Assembly (NCBI RefSeq): GCF_009901565.1
Contig: NZ_WXEW01000006.1
Location: 615,799 to 679,798, forward strand
DNA length: 64,000 nucleotides
Direction: 5' to 3'
Origin: Herbidospora solisilvae
Lineage (GTDB): Bacteria > Actinomycetota > Actinomycetes > Streptosporangiales > Streptosporangiaceae
The notes under the pieces were generated by a model. The model did no database searches, was not told the origin of the DNA, and worked only from the letters and a program-made list of their open reading frames with translations. The position numbers were made by a program, and so were the translations under genes. Shown in pieces: positions 9,065 to 20,671 of this stretch (positions are counted from its first letter, which is position 1; each line of letters begins with the position of its first letter).

Positions 9065-10308
9065 CCCTTCTCGTCGTCGCCGACCTTCCGCAGGAAGATC
9101 GCGAACGTCGCCGGCCGGGGTTTGACCAGCTCCAGCCGTCCGCCGTCGGCGGCGACCAGCGACCGCGCCAGCGTGAGCCCGAGCCCGGTGCCGCTGCCGC
9201 CGGTGACACTCCGTTCGAAGATCCTGGTACGGATCTTCTCGGGCACCCCCTCGCCCTGGTCGGAGACCTCGATGACGATGGACTTCTCCGAGCTCGTCGT
9301 CGTTATCGACACGATGCCGCCCCCGTGGTGCAGGGAGTTGTCGAGCAGCGTGGCCACGACCTGGCTGAGCCCGCCCGTGGTGGCCAGCGCGTGGAGGCCC
9401 CGGCTGCCGGTGAGCTGGATCGACCGGTGGGAGCGCCGGAACGCCGGATCCCACTCGGTGATCTGCTGGACCAGCACCTCGTCGACGTCGATCGGCTCGG
9501 CCTGGGAGTGGCGCTGCCGCCGGGCCGCGTTGAGCAACTCGTCGATGACCGCCGTCAGCCGTTCGGCCTGGACGATCGCCGCCTCCCCCTCCTCGCGCAC
9601 GATGGCCGGCTGGGACGCCGCCGCGACGATCTCCTCCAGGCGCATCGTGAGCCCGGTCAGGGGCGTGCGGAGCTGGTGGGACGCGTCGGTGGCGAACTCG
9701 CGCTCGCGGCCGAGCAGCTCGGAGATGCGGATCGCGCTGCGGTCGAGCACCTCGGCGACCCGGTCGAGCTCGGGGATGCCGTAGCGGTGTTTGCTCGGAC
9801 GCGCGTCGCCCGAGCCCAGCCGCTCCGCGATCTTGGCCAGATCGAGGAGCGGCAGCGTGAGTCTCCGTGACGTCACGACCGCGAGCCCGATGGCCACGAC
9901 CAGGGCGGCGACCGCCAGGGCGATGGTCAGCAGCAGCCGCGCCCGGATGTCGCGGTCGATCTCCGCGGTGTCGCGGCTGAGCCGGACGACGCCGTTCTCG
10001 GAGCGCGCGTCTTCGGTCAGCGACCGGTTCACGGGAGGTTCGACGCCGACGGTGATCGGCTCTATGCCGCGGAACGCGACCTGGATGAACCGGTTGGGGT
10101 AGTTCCGCTCCAGTTGTTTGGGATCGACCGGCTGCTCCTGGCTGATGGCGTACTCAACGCTGATCAGCACGCGCGTCGCCTCCGCTCGGAGCTCCTGCGC
10201 GGCTTCGTCGTTGATGAGACGGACGACGACAACACCGAGGGGAACTCCGAGCAGCAGCACCGCGATGACCGCGACGAGCAGCATCGAGGAGAGCAGACGC
10301 CTCCGCAT
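9037..10308 (-). CDS. Sensor histidine kinase
   Basis: 423-residue membrane kinase. A first transmembrane helix (about residues 8-30), an extracytoplasmic sensor loop of ~95 residues and a second helix (about 124-146) lead into a HAMP-like linker. The H box DASHQLRTPL places the phospho-accepting His at 211. The ATP-binding domain shows N box LLDNSLHHG, G1 DQGEGVP and G2 GTGLGLTLA. It lies 5 bp downstream of the response-regulator gene, its evident partner. The sensor loop has no feature that identifies the signal. Confidence 0.93.
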   Translation of the reverse strand: MRRRLLSSMLLVAVIAVLLLGVPLGVVVVRLINDEAAQELRAEATRVLISVEYAISQEQPVDPKQLERNYPNRFIQVAFRGIEPITVGVEPPVNRSLTEDARSENGVVRLSRDTAEIDRDIRARLLLTIALAVAALVVAIGLAVVTSRRLTLPLLDLAKIAERLGSGDARPSKHRYGIPELDRVAEVLDRSAIRISELLGREREFATDASHQLRTPLTGLTMRLEEIVAAASQPAIVREEGEAAIVQAERLTAVIDELLNAARRQRHSQAEPIDVDEVLVQQITEWDPAFRRSHRSIQLTGSRGLHALATTGGLSQVVATLLDNSLHHGGGIVSITTTSSEKSIVIEVSDQGEGVPEKIRTRIFERSVTGGSGTGLGLTLARSLVAADGGRLELVKPRPATFAIFLRKVGDDEKGYRVVSGPA

Positions 10309-10313
10309 GCCCC

Positions 10314-10982
10314 TTACTCGCGTTCGAAGCGGAAGCCGACCCCTCGGACGGTCGTGATGTACCGCGGCTTCGCCGCGTCGTCACCGAGCTTGCGCCGCAA
10401 CCAGGAGATGTGCATGTCGAGGGTCTTGGTGGAACCCCACCAGTTGGTGTCCCAGACCTCCCGCATGATCTGCTCGCGGGTCACGACCTTGCCGGCGTCG
10501 CGCACGAGCACGCGGAGCAGGTCGAACTCCTTGGTGGTCAGGTGGAGTTCCTTGTCGCCCATCCAGGCCCGGCGCGAGTCGGCGTCGATCCGGACGCCCT
10601 GGACCACCGGCGTCTCGGAGGTGCCCCGCCGCAGCAGGGCCCGGACGCGGGCGAGCAGTTCGGCGAGGCGGAACGGCTTGGTGACGTAGTCGTCGGCCCC
10701 GGCGTCGAGGCCGACCACGGTGTCGACCTCGTCGACGCGAGCGGTCAGGATCAGCACGGGAGTGCCGTGGCCCTCGGCCCTGATACGGCGGGCGACCTCC
10801 AGGCCGTCCATCTCCGGGAGACCGAGGTCGAGAACGATGAGGTCGACGCCTCCCGAGAGTGCCCTTTCCAGGGCCTGCGGGCCGTCGGGACTCACCTCGA
10901 CTTGGTAGCCCTCCCGGCGCAGGGCGCGCGCAAGCGGCTCGGAGATCGAGGTGTCATCCTCGGCGAGAAGTACGCAGGTCAT
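10314..10982 (-). CDS. OmpR/PhoB-family response regulator
   Basis: 222-residue DNA-binding regulator. The receiver domain (about 1-115) has acidic pocket AEDD, phospho-acceptor Asp52 in LIVLDLGLPEMDG, Thr80 in LILTA and Lys102 in VTKPF. The C-terminal winged helix (about 130-222) contains LTTKEFDLLRVL and the recognition region SWLRRKLGDD. First gene of the two-component operon with the kinase at 9037-10308. Target genes unknown. Confidence 0.94.
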   Translation of the reverse strand: MTCVLLAEDDTSISEPLARALRREGYQVEVSPDGPQALERALSGGVDLIVLDLGLPEMDGLEVARRIRAEGHGTPVLILTARVDEVDTVVGLDAGADDYVTKPFRLAELLARVRALLRRGTSETPVVQGVRIDADSRRAWMGDKELHLTTKEFDLLRVLVRDAGKVVTREQIMREVWDTNWWGSTKTLDMHISWLRRKLGDDAAKPRYITTVRGVGFRFERE

Positions 10983-11152
10983 GGAAGCGATCGTAGGACC
11001 TTAGGCGATCGTTTCCCGGGCACAGCGCGCGGTTTGACTCCACGTTGACCCATCAATTGACCTGGGCAAACATGGACAAAGGCGGTTTTGCGGCAGCATG
11101 TCCGGGCGGCTTTGGTGACGAACGCGAGACGCGGACCGCCCCAAGACAAGCG

Positions 11153-11180
11153 AACGCCCGCCGGGATCCCGGCGGGCGTT
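11153..11180. terminator. Perfect 28-bp palindrome after bfr
   Basis: AACGCCCGCCGGGA and its exact reverse complement form an uninterrupted 28-bp palindrome, 27 bp beyond the bfr stop. The T run is weak, but position and strength fit a terminator for bfd-bfr. The remainder of 10983-11206 shows no gene. Confidence 0.75.
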
Positions 11181-11206
11181 TCTCGCGGCCCTGCGTCTCG
11201 ACTGCG

Positions 11207-11689
11207 TCAGGACGCGGACGGCGGCTCGGCGTACCGCTGGAGGTACAGAGCGTCACCGAGCGTCTCCATGAGGGCCAGCTCGGTCTCCAGGTAGTCGATG
11301 TGGTGCTCCTCGTCCTTGAGGATCTCCTCGAAGAGGAGGGCCGAGACGATGTCGCCGCGCTCGCGCATCAGGGCGATGCCCGGCTTCAGGCGCTTGACGA
11401 CGCCGAGTTCGAGCTCCAGGTCGCTCTGGATCTGCTCCTTGACGGTCTGGCCGACGTGGAGGGTGAAGAGCTTCTGGTAGTTGGGCAGGCCTTCGAGGAA
11501 GAGGATGCGGTCGGTCAGCGCCTCGGCGTGGCGCATCTCGTCGATCGACTCCGCGCGGGTGAAGCTGGCGAGCTTGGTGAACCCCCAGTTCTCCTGCATC
11601 TTGGCGTGGAGGAAGTACTGATTGATGGCCGTCAGCTCAGACGTAAGCTGCTCGTTGAGCAGCGCAATGATGTCCTTGTCGCCCTGCAT
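11207..11689 (-). CDS. bfr: Bacterioferritin
   Basis: 160-residue iron-storage subunit that assembles into a 24-mer shell, oxidising Fe(II) and storing ferric mineral. Ferroxidase ligands are visible at the family positions: Glu18 (TSEL), Glu51 and His54 (DEMRHAE) and the later EEILKDEEHHIDYLE. Met52, the haem axial ligand, is present, so this is the haem-binding Bfr type. ATG 11689 is preceded by AGGGA, although the frame is open further upstream. It lies 14 bp after bfd, with paired iron boxes ahead of the operon. Confidence 0.95.
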   Translation of the reverse strand: MQGDKDIIALLNEQLTSELTAINQYFLHAKMQENWGFTKLASFTRAESIDEMRHAEALTDRILFLEGLPNYQKLFTLHVGQTVKEQIQSDLELELGVVKRLKPGIALMRERGDIVSALLFEEILKDEEHHIDYLETELALMETLGDALYLQRYAEPPSAS

Positions 11690-11703
11690 GCCCGGTCCCT
11701 TGC

Positions 11704-11883
11704 CTACGCGGTCGTGATCAAACTCTCTGACCGCTTCAGAATGGCACAGATCTTCCGGACACAAGAGGCGCAGTCGCCCCCGGCGCCGGTGGTGTCGCGG
11801 ATCTGCCGCACGGTCCGGGCGCCGTTGGCGATGCAGTCGTGCACCTCGTTCTCGGTGACGGCGCGGCACACACAGGCGTACAT
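11704..11883 (-). CDS. bfd: Bacterioferritin-associated ferredoxin
   Basis: 59-residue [2Fe-2S] protein, too short for common ORF cut-offs. It begins MYACVCRAVTENEV and has cluster ligands Cys4 and Cys6 plus the pair in GGDCASC, the C-x-C/C-x2-C arrangement of Bfd/BFD-like domains. The family delivers electrons to bacterioferritin to release stored iron. The stop is 14 bp before bfr, so the two form an operon. It starts 21 bp downstream of the nearer DtxR/IdeR-like box, so repression by iron-loaded regulator is likely. Confidence 0.93.
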   Translation of the reverse strand: MYACVCRAVTENEVHDCIANGARTVRQIRDTTGAGGDCASCVRKICAILKRSESLITTA

Positions 11884-11904
11884 CCAGGGACCCTTCGGAG
11901 ATGC

Positions 11905-11952
11905 ATAGGTAAGGCTCTCCTAAGGTAGCCGACTTTGGTTAGGCTTGCCTAT
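11905..11952. promoter_or_regulatory. Tandem DtxR/IdeR-type iron boxes upstream of bfd-bfr
   Basis: Two 19-bp sites, ATAGGTAAGGCTCTCCTAA (11905-11923) and TTTGGTTAGGCTTGCCTAT (11934-11952), each match the actinobacterial iron box TTAGGTTAGGCTAACCTAA at 15 of 19 positions. Centres are 29 bp apart, roughly three helical turns, so two regulator dimer pairs could sit on the same face. They lie 22-69 bp ahead of the bfd start, over the expected promoter. Confidence 0.8.
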
Positions 11953-11969
11953 GTGAGGACCGCCACAGA

Positions 11970-12482
11970 TCAGTGACCGTCGACGACCCCGTCGGAGGCG
12001 TCCTCCACCAGCCGGAACAGATCGGCGCGGATGGCCTGGATCTTGGGAATGTCGCGGTAGTCGATGACCCCGCGTTCGGACGCCGACTCTACCTTCAGGG
12101 TCCCGCTGCCCAGGACGCGCTCCATCAGGGTCTGGTCGGAGCTGACCGAGTTGACCTTGGCGAGCGGGATGTCGTCCTGGGACTTGCTGAGGACGCCGGT
12201 GCTGATCGTGAACCGGTGGGTGGTCAGGGTGTAGCCGGTCGTCTTCCACCGCAGGTAGGGCACGAAGGTGAGCAGGACGAGCGCGACCACCGAGACCACC
12301 GCGACCGCGATGCGGGCGATGCCGGAGTATTCGTAGTCGTTCGGTATGAAGTAGATCGCGGCCGACGAGGCGGCCACGACGAGGACCAGCGCGAGGAACG
12401 GACCGACGAGCCGCTTCCAGTGCGGGTGGAACGAATGGACGACTCGTTCACCGTCGGTCAGGTGGTGATCAGGGAGACCCAT
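11970..12482 (-). CDS. PH-domain (bPH2-like) membrane protein
   Basis: About 170 residues with two hydrophobic helices (LVGPFLALVLVVAASSAAIYF and AVAVVSVVALVLLTFVPY), followed by a bacterial pleckstrin-homology-like segment containing RWKTTGYTLTTHRF and SGTLKVESASERG. The role is unknown; family members sit at the membrane. An ATG at 12491 would add three residues and neither start has an obvious RBS. The gene follows birA on the same strand, the order seen in mycobacteria (Rv3278c beside birA). Confidence 0.82.
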   Translation of the reverse strand: MGLPDHHLTDGERVVHSFHPHWKRLVGPFLALVLVVAASSAAIYFIPNDYEYSGIARIAVAVVSVVALVLLTFVPYLRWKTTGYTLTTHRFTISTGVLSKSQDDIPLAKVNSVSSDQTLMERVLGSGTLKVESASERGVIDYRDIPKIQAIRADLFRLVEDASDGVVDGH

Positions 12483-12524
12483 GGGCCACATCGTGGCACG
12501 TACCAGTCCGTTCCGGGCGTGGTT

Positions 12525-13340
12525 CTACCGTCGAACGTGGACGACGTCGCCCGCGCTCAGGGGATGGTCGGCGCCGCCGCTCGTGACGATCAGCTGACCC
12601 GACTCGCTGATCCCGGTCGCCCGGCCGGCGAGCAGCCGTTCGCCGGGCAGTTCGACCCTCACCTCCTGCCCGACCGTCGCGCTCGCCGCCAGGTAGGCCG
12701 CCCGCAGGCCGGACGCGTCGGCGTCGCCGCCGGCCAGACACCAGTCGCGGTAGAGCCGTTCGAGCTCCCGCAGCACCCCGGCCAGCAGCCGGTCGCGGTC
12801 GAGGCAGGTCGCCCCGGCCAGCGCGAGGGAGGTGGCGTGGGGGACGGGCAGCTCCGAGTCGCGGAGGCTGACGTTGAGGCCCATGCCGATGACGACGGCC
12901 GAGTCGATGCGCTCGGCCAGGATGCCGGCCAGCTTGCGTTCGTCGTGGAGCAGGTCGTTGGGCCATTTCAGCCGTACGTCGACCTCGGCGACCTGGCGGA
13001 TCGCGGTGGCGGCGGCCAGCCCGAACAGCAGCGGCAACCAGCCCTGCAGGGAGGTCCTGACCTCGGGCCGGAGCAGGACGGAGAAGGTGAGCCCGGAGCG
13101 CGGCGGGGCGATCCAGACGCGGCCGAGGCGGCCCCGCCCGGCATACTGGGACTCGGCCGCCAGGACCGCCCCCTCGCGGACGCCGTCGCGGACGGCCTGC
13201 CCGAGGTCCGCGTTGGTGGAGCCGGTGCGCTCGACCACGGTGAGGGACGACCACAACGATCCGGGCCTGACCAGCTCGGCCCGGAGGGCGGCCTGGGACA
13301 ACTGGGGTCGGTCGAGATCGGGATACGAAGGTTCGGGCAT
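12525..13340 (-). CDS. birA: Biotin-[acetyl-CoA-carboxylase] ligase BirA
   Basis: 271-residue monofunctional biotin protein ligase that adenylates biotin and attaches it to the BCCP lysine of acyl-CoA carboxylase (candidate target encoded at 44605-46350). Signatures: STNADLGQAVRDG, the biotinyl-AMP loop AGRGRLGRVW, VRLKWPNDLL and KLAGILAE. It lacks the N-terminal repressor HTH of E. coli BirA. The frame extends 36 codons further upstream, but ATG 13340 has GGGAG at 10-nt spacing and gives a normal-length protein. Confidence 0.94.
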   Translation of the reverse strand: MPEPSYPDLDRPQLSQAALRAELVRPGSLWSSLTVVERTGSTNADLGQAVRDGVREGAVLAAESQYAGRGRLGRVWIAPPRSGLTFSVLLRPEVRTSLQGWLPLLFGLAAATAIRQVAEVDVRLKWPNDLLHDERKLAGILAERIDSAVVIGMGLNVSLRDSELPVPHATSLALAGATCLDRDRLLAGVLRELERLYRDWCLAGGDADASGLRAAYLAASATVGQEVRVELPGERLLAGRATGISESGQLIVTSGGADHPLSAGDVVHVRR

Positions 13341-13459
13341 GACTGCCATTCTCCCTTCCGAACACCGTTCCGTTCGACGAACAGTCGATGACCTGGGATT
13401 ACTACCCCATGTAGTCGCCGCTACCCTTGAGAGGGTTACGGTGGGCATAATCTGCCCTT

Positions 13460-15616
13460 ATGAGAACTTGGGCCAGCTGGAAGCCCTTCGGCATCGGCGA
13501 ACGTAAACCGAACAACTACCTAGAGTTGTGGAAGGCCTTCCGAGCGGTGAAAGGCAATCGCCGCTACGCCTGGCGCCTGCTCACCCAGGGCACCTGTGAC
13601 GGTTGCGCGCTCGGCACGAAGGGCATGCGCGACTGGACGATGGACGAGGTCCATCTGTGCAACATCCGCCTGCGGCTGCTGCCGCTGAACACCGCCCCCG
13701 CGCTCGACCCGGCCCTGCTGGCCGACGTGTCGGCGCTCCCGGCCAAAAGCGCGCAGTTGCGGGAGCTGGGGCGGCTGCCCCACCCGATGATCAGGCGCGC
13801 GGGCGACCCGGGCTTCACCCGGATCTCGTGGGACGAGGCGCTCGACACGATCGCGCCCCGCCTGAACGGGAAGCTCGGCGTCTACCTGACCAGCCGTGGC
13901 GTGCCGAACGAGAACTACTTCGCCGCCCAGAAGGCCGTGCGCGCCCTCGGCAGCAACTCGGTCGACAACGCCGCCCGGATCTGCCACTCGCCCTCGACGG
14001 TCGCGCTGAAGCAGGCGATCGGGGCGGCGGCGACGACCTGTTCGTACACCGACTGGATCGGTTCCGACCTGATCGTCTTCATCGGCAGCAACCCGAGCAA
14101 CAACCAGCCGGTCGCGATGAAGTACCTCTACCACGCGAAGAAGGCCGGGACGAAGGTCGCGATGGTCAACGCCTACCGCGAGCCGGGCATGCAGAAGTAC
14201 TGGGTGCCCTCCAACGTCGAGTCGGCCGTCTTCGGCACGAAGATCACCGACCACTTCTTCCCGGTCAACATCGGCGGGGACATCGGGTTCCTGAACGGCG
14301 TGCTGAAGCACCTGATCGAGAACGACTGGCTCGACGAGGCCTTCATCGCCGACCGCACCAAGGACTTCGAGGAGGCCCGCGCCGCCGTCGAGTCGCAGTC
14401 GTGGGAGGAGCTGGAGGCCCTGTCGGGCGCCACGAAGGCCGAGATGTACGAGCTGGCGCGCCTCCTCGGCGAGGCGAAGTCGGCCGTGCTCGTCTGGTCG
14501 ATGGGCGTCACCCAGCACACCTACGGCGAGGACAACGTCCGCGCGATCGTCAACCTGGCGCTGGCCCGCGGCTTCCTCGGCCGCGACCACTGCGGCCTGA
14601 TGCCGATCCGGGGCCACAGCGGCGTGCAGGGCGGGGCCGAGATGGGCGCGTACGCGACCGGCCTGCCGGGCGGCCTGCCGATCACCGAGGAGCACACCCG
14701 CAGGTTCGCCGAGTTGTGGGGCTTCGACCTGCCGCTCACGCCGGGCCTGACCGCCACCGACATGATCGACGCCGCCCACGCGGGCGAGCTCGACGTCCTG
14801 GTGTCGAGCGGCGGCAACTTCCTGGAGGTGCTGCCCGACCCGGCCTACTGCCGGGAGGCGCTCGAACGTGTCGGGCTGCGGGTGCACGTCGACATCGTGG
14901 TGTCCTCGCAGATGCTCGTCCCGGGCGAGACCGTGATCCTGCTCCCGGCGCAGACGCGCTACGAGATGGAGGGCGGGGTCACCGAGACCTCGACCGAGCG
15001 GCGGATCATCTTCTCCCCCGAGGTCAAGGGGCCGCGTGTCGGCGAGGCCTGGCCCGAATGGAAGATCTTCACCGAGCTGGCCGCCCGCGCCCGACCCGAA
15101 CTGGCGGCCAAACTGCGCTACGGCGGCACCGCCGACATCCGGCGGGACATCGAGAGGGCCGTGCCGTTCTACGAGGGCATCGCGAAGCTGGCGAAGTTCG
15201 GCGACAACGTCCAGTACGGCGGCCGCCACCTCCCCTTCGGCACGGCGACGTTCGCGGCGGTCGGGCTGCCGAGGCTGCACCGGCCCGACGGGACGTTCCT
15301 GGTCGCGACCCGGCGCGGCAAGCAGTTCAACAGCATGGTCCACGAGCGGGTCGACGGCTTCAACGGCGCCACCCGCGAGGCCGTCCTGATGAGCCCGTAC
15401 GACGCCGACCGGCTCGGCCTGCCCGACGGGACCGAGGTCGAGCTGACCACGGCCAGCGGGTCGCTGGTCGGGAAGGTGCTGCGGGCGCCGCTGACGCCGG
15501 GGAACATCCAGGTGCACTGGCCGGAGGGCAACGTGCTGCTCGACAAGGCCCGCCGGTCGCCCGACGCCAAGATCCCCGACTACAACGCGGCCGCGACGCT
15601 GACCCGCCATGGGTGA
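13460..15616 (+). CDS. FdhF/YdeP-family molybdopterin oxidoreductase
   Basis: 718-residue cytosolic molybdenum enzyme of the formate-dehydrogenase-alpha/YdeP type. No signal peptide. The N-terminal GTCDGC and HLCN supply cysteines for a probable Fe-S cluster. MopB domain motifs include ARICHSPS, FIGSNPSNNQPVA, GLMPIRGHSGVQGG and a C-terminal molydopterin-dinucleotide domain (LMSPYDADRLGLPDGTEVEL). YdeP-like enzymes are linked to acid or formate metabolism, but their substrate is poorly defined. A -10-like CATAAT at 13446-13451 lies just before the ATG, suggesting a leaderless mRNA. It overlaps fdhD by 8 bp, which supports the need for a sulfurated Mo cofactor. Confidence 0.88.
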   Translation: MRTWASWKPFGIGERKPNNYLELWKAFRAVKGNRRYAWRLLTQGTCDGCALGTKGMRDWTMDEVHLCNIRLRLLPLNTAPALDPALLADVSALPAKSAQLRELGRLPHPMIRRAGDPGFTRISWDEALDTIAPRLNGKLGVYLTSRGVPNENYFAAQKAVRALGSNSVDNAARICHSPSTVALKQAIGAAATTCSYTDWIGSDLIVFIGSNPSNNQPVAMKYLYHAKKAGTKVAMVNAYREPGMQKYWVPSNVESAVFGTKITDHFFPVNIGGDIGFLNGVLKHLIENDWLDEAFIADRTKDFEEARAAVESQSWEELEALSGATKAEMYELARLLGEAKSAVLVWSMGVTQHTYGEDNVRAIVNLALARGFLGRDHCGLMPIRGHSGVQGGAEMGAYATGLPGGLPITEEHTRRFAELWGFDLPLTPGLTATDMIDAAHAGELDVLVSSGGNFLEVLPDPAYCREALERVGLRVHVDIVVSSQMLVPGETVILLPAQTRYEMEGGVTETSTERRIIFSPEVKGPRVGEAWPEWKIFTELAARARPELAAKLRYGGTADIRRDIERAVPFYEGIAKLAKFGDNVQYGGRHLPFGTATFAAVGLPRLHRPDGTFLVATRRGKQFNSMVHERVDGFNGATREAVLMSPYDADRLGLPDGTEVELTTASGSLVGKVLRAPLTPGNIQVHWPEGNVLLDKARRSPDAKIPDYNAAATLTRHG

Positions 15617-16400
15617 CCGTCCGGTCACGCGTTACCGCGTCAGGTCGGTCGCCGGGACCATTTCTCGCGACCGGCCCGACGAGGTGGCCACCGAGGAGCC
15701 GCTGGAGATCCGCATCACGTCCGGGACCGAGCGGCGGACCCTGGCGATCACGATGCGGACCCCCGGCTCCGACTTCGAGCTGGCCGCCGGGTTCCTCAAC
15801 GGCGAGGGCATCACCGGCATCGAGGCCATCGCCTACTGCACCGACGAGGACGTGCCGCCGGAGGCGCGGTTCAACACGGTGACGGTGAGACTTCGCGGTC
15901 CCCTGCCCGATCTGCCCGGGCTCGACCGCTACTTCGTGACGTCGAGCGCCTGTGGGGTGTGCGGCTCGGCGAGCCTCGACGCGCTGCACGGCAAGTGCAC
16001 GCCGCTGGCGGCCGACGATCTGGAGATCTCGGCGGACACCCTCTACGGGCTGCCCGCGAAACTCCGCGCCGCCCAGGGCGTGTTCGGGCGGACCGGCGGC
16101 CTGCACGCCGCCGGTCTGTTCACCCCCGAGGGTGAGCTGATCAGGATCAGAGAGGACGTCGGCCGGCACAACGCGGTCGACAAGGTGATCGGCTGGTCGC
16201 TGCTCAACGACGGGCCCCGGCCGGTGTTGCTGGTGTCCGGCCGGGCGTCGTACGAGATCATGCAGAAGGCCCTCGCGGCCGGGATCTCCATCGTGGCCGC
16301 CGTCTCCGCGCCCTCGTCGCTGGCCGTCGACGTGGCGCGGGAGTTCGGCATGACCCTCGTGGGCTTCCTCCGCGAGGAGCGCTTCAACGTGTACGCGGGC

Positions 16401-19049
<2,649 letters not shown>

Positions 19050-19117
19050 GGTTGGAAGACTAGCGAGTGCCCTCAAACGACCTCAGACCGGTCTCACCCA
19101 TTGGACTAGACCAATGG

Positions 19118-20671
19118 TCAGGTGGGACGGGAAACGTCCGCCATGAGCTCGGGCATGCGCCGGAAGCCGATCGCCGACGCCTTGGCGCGGGCCAGCCAGG
19201 AGAGGGCGAATCCGAGGACCGGCATCAGCACCGACACCCAGAGGTGGCCCGCCATGACCGGGATGAGCACCGGCAACGACAACACCGCCCCGCCGACCAG
19301 CGACCCGATCGACGACAGGAACGCCTGCCCGCCCTGACCGGGGGCCGCGCCGGTGAAGGCGTTGACCCGCTCGGGCTGGGTGTAGGCGATGTAGACGCTG
19401 GTGAACGACCCCACGGCGAAGACCAGCCCCATCACGCCGACGCCGGTCAGGGCCGCAGGGACGATCCACTCGGGCCTGGTCAGCAGGCCGGTGACCACCG
19501 CCGTCAGGCAGATCAGCGGGGCGCCGATCAGGGTGATGGTCAGGTGGCGGCCGGCCAGGTCGGCGCGGAGGGCCTCGGGTCTGGCGTACACGACGGCGTT
19601 GATCCACAGGGCCCTGCCGTCGATGCCGAAGGAGTTGGTGGCCTGCAGCGACACCACCAGGCCGCCCAGCCAGACCGGGAAGACGCCCATCCAGACGATC
19701 GGCTCGCCGCCGGTGTTGCTCCGGGTCGAGAAGATCATGATGATGATGACGGCCAGCGCGCTGACCCAGGTGACACGGCCCCGGGGGTCGCGGCGGGCGT
19801 ACTTGAGCTCCTTGGCGACGACCGCCCCGAGCACGCCCTCGGGCAGCAGCCCGCCGAACCGCGACCGCCGCACGCTCCCGCCGCCCTGGCTGGAGGAGTC
19901 GGCCCTGGTGAGCGCGGCCTTGAGCGCGACGATCCACAACCACGCGCAGACCGCGGTGAACAGGGCGACCGCCACCACCTCGGCGACCCCCACGAGCCCG
20001 CCGTCGGCGATCGCGTGGGCGGCCAGCCCTGTGGGCGACCACCGCAGCACCCCTGCGGTCCGGGTGATGATCTCCAGGCCGTTGCCGAGCCCCTGGTTGA
20101 GCAGCATGCCCGGGAGCTGCGACCCCACGACGAGGAGGATGACCGCGACCGCCATCAGGTCGCGCCCGCGCCGCGTCCGGAGCGCGCCGGACAGGGCGGT
20201 GGTGACCAGCCGCGACACCACCAGACAGCAGGCGAACGCCACCGGCACCGCGACGATCCCGATGACGGCGCCGGTCACCGACCGGGCCACTCCGAAGATC
20301 ACGCCCGTCATCGCGAACAACGACGCGACCGGCCAGATGCCGACGGCGGAGGAGGCCAGCAGCCCGCGGGTGAGCTGCCCGGTGGTCAGCGGGAACAGGG
20401 CCAGCCGGGCGGGGTCGAGGGTGTCGTCGAGCCCGAACATCAGCAGCGGCCCGACGATCCACATGATCAGGATGGCCGTGAAGAAGACCACCCCGACGTC
20501 GGCCGCCATGGACGGGTCGAGCGCCCGCAGCCCCGCCATCAGGTAGAACCCGGCGAGAGCGACCAGCAGCCCCGCGATCAGCGAGAAGACGAACCCGGCC
20601 CGCTGCTGCCCGGTGCCCTTGAGGCTGCCGGCGATCAGCCGGAGCTTCAGCCGGACGAAGAGCCCAACCAC
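19118..20671 (-). CDS. ABC-transporter permease (large, ~12-14 TM)
   Basis: 517-residue polytopic membrane protein with many hydrophobic segments and a cytosolic loop around SSSQGGGSVRRSRFGG. No sequence motif names the cargo. It begins at GTG 20671, preceded by GAGGAGGGG at good spacing, and overlaps the ATPase gene by 25 bp. The tight coupling shows that the two form an ABC-2-like exporter. The frame is open further upstream but reads as shadow of the ATPase gene. Confidence 0.82.
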   Translation of the reverse strand: MVGLFVRLKLRLIAGSLKGTGQQRAGFVFSLIAGLLVALAGFYLMAGLRALDPSMAADVGVVFFTAILIMWIVGPLLMFGLDDTLDPARLALFPLTTGQLTRGLLASSAVGIWPVASLFAMTGVIFGVARSVTGAVIGIVAVPVAFACCLVVSRLVTTALSGALRTRRGRDLMAVAVILLVVGSQLPGMLLNQGLGNGLEIITRTAGVLRWSPTGLAAHAIADGGLVGVAEVVAVALFTAVCAWLWIVALKAALTRADSSSQGGGSVRRSRFGGLLPEGVLGAVVAKELKYARRDPRGRVTWVSALAVIIIMIFSTRSNTGGEPIVWMGVFPVWLGGLVVSLQATNSFGIDGRALWINAVVYARPEALRADLAGRHLTITLIGAPLICLTAVVTGLLTRPEWIVPAALTGVGVMGLVFAVGSFTSVYIAYTQPERVNAFTGAAPGQGGQAFLSSIGSLVGGAVLSLPVLIPVMAGHLWVSVLMPVLGFALSWLARAKASAIGFRRMPELMADVSRPT

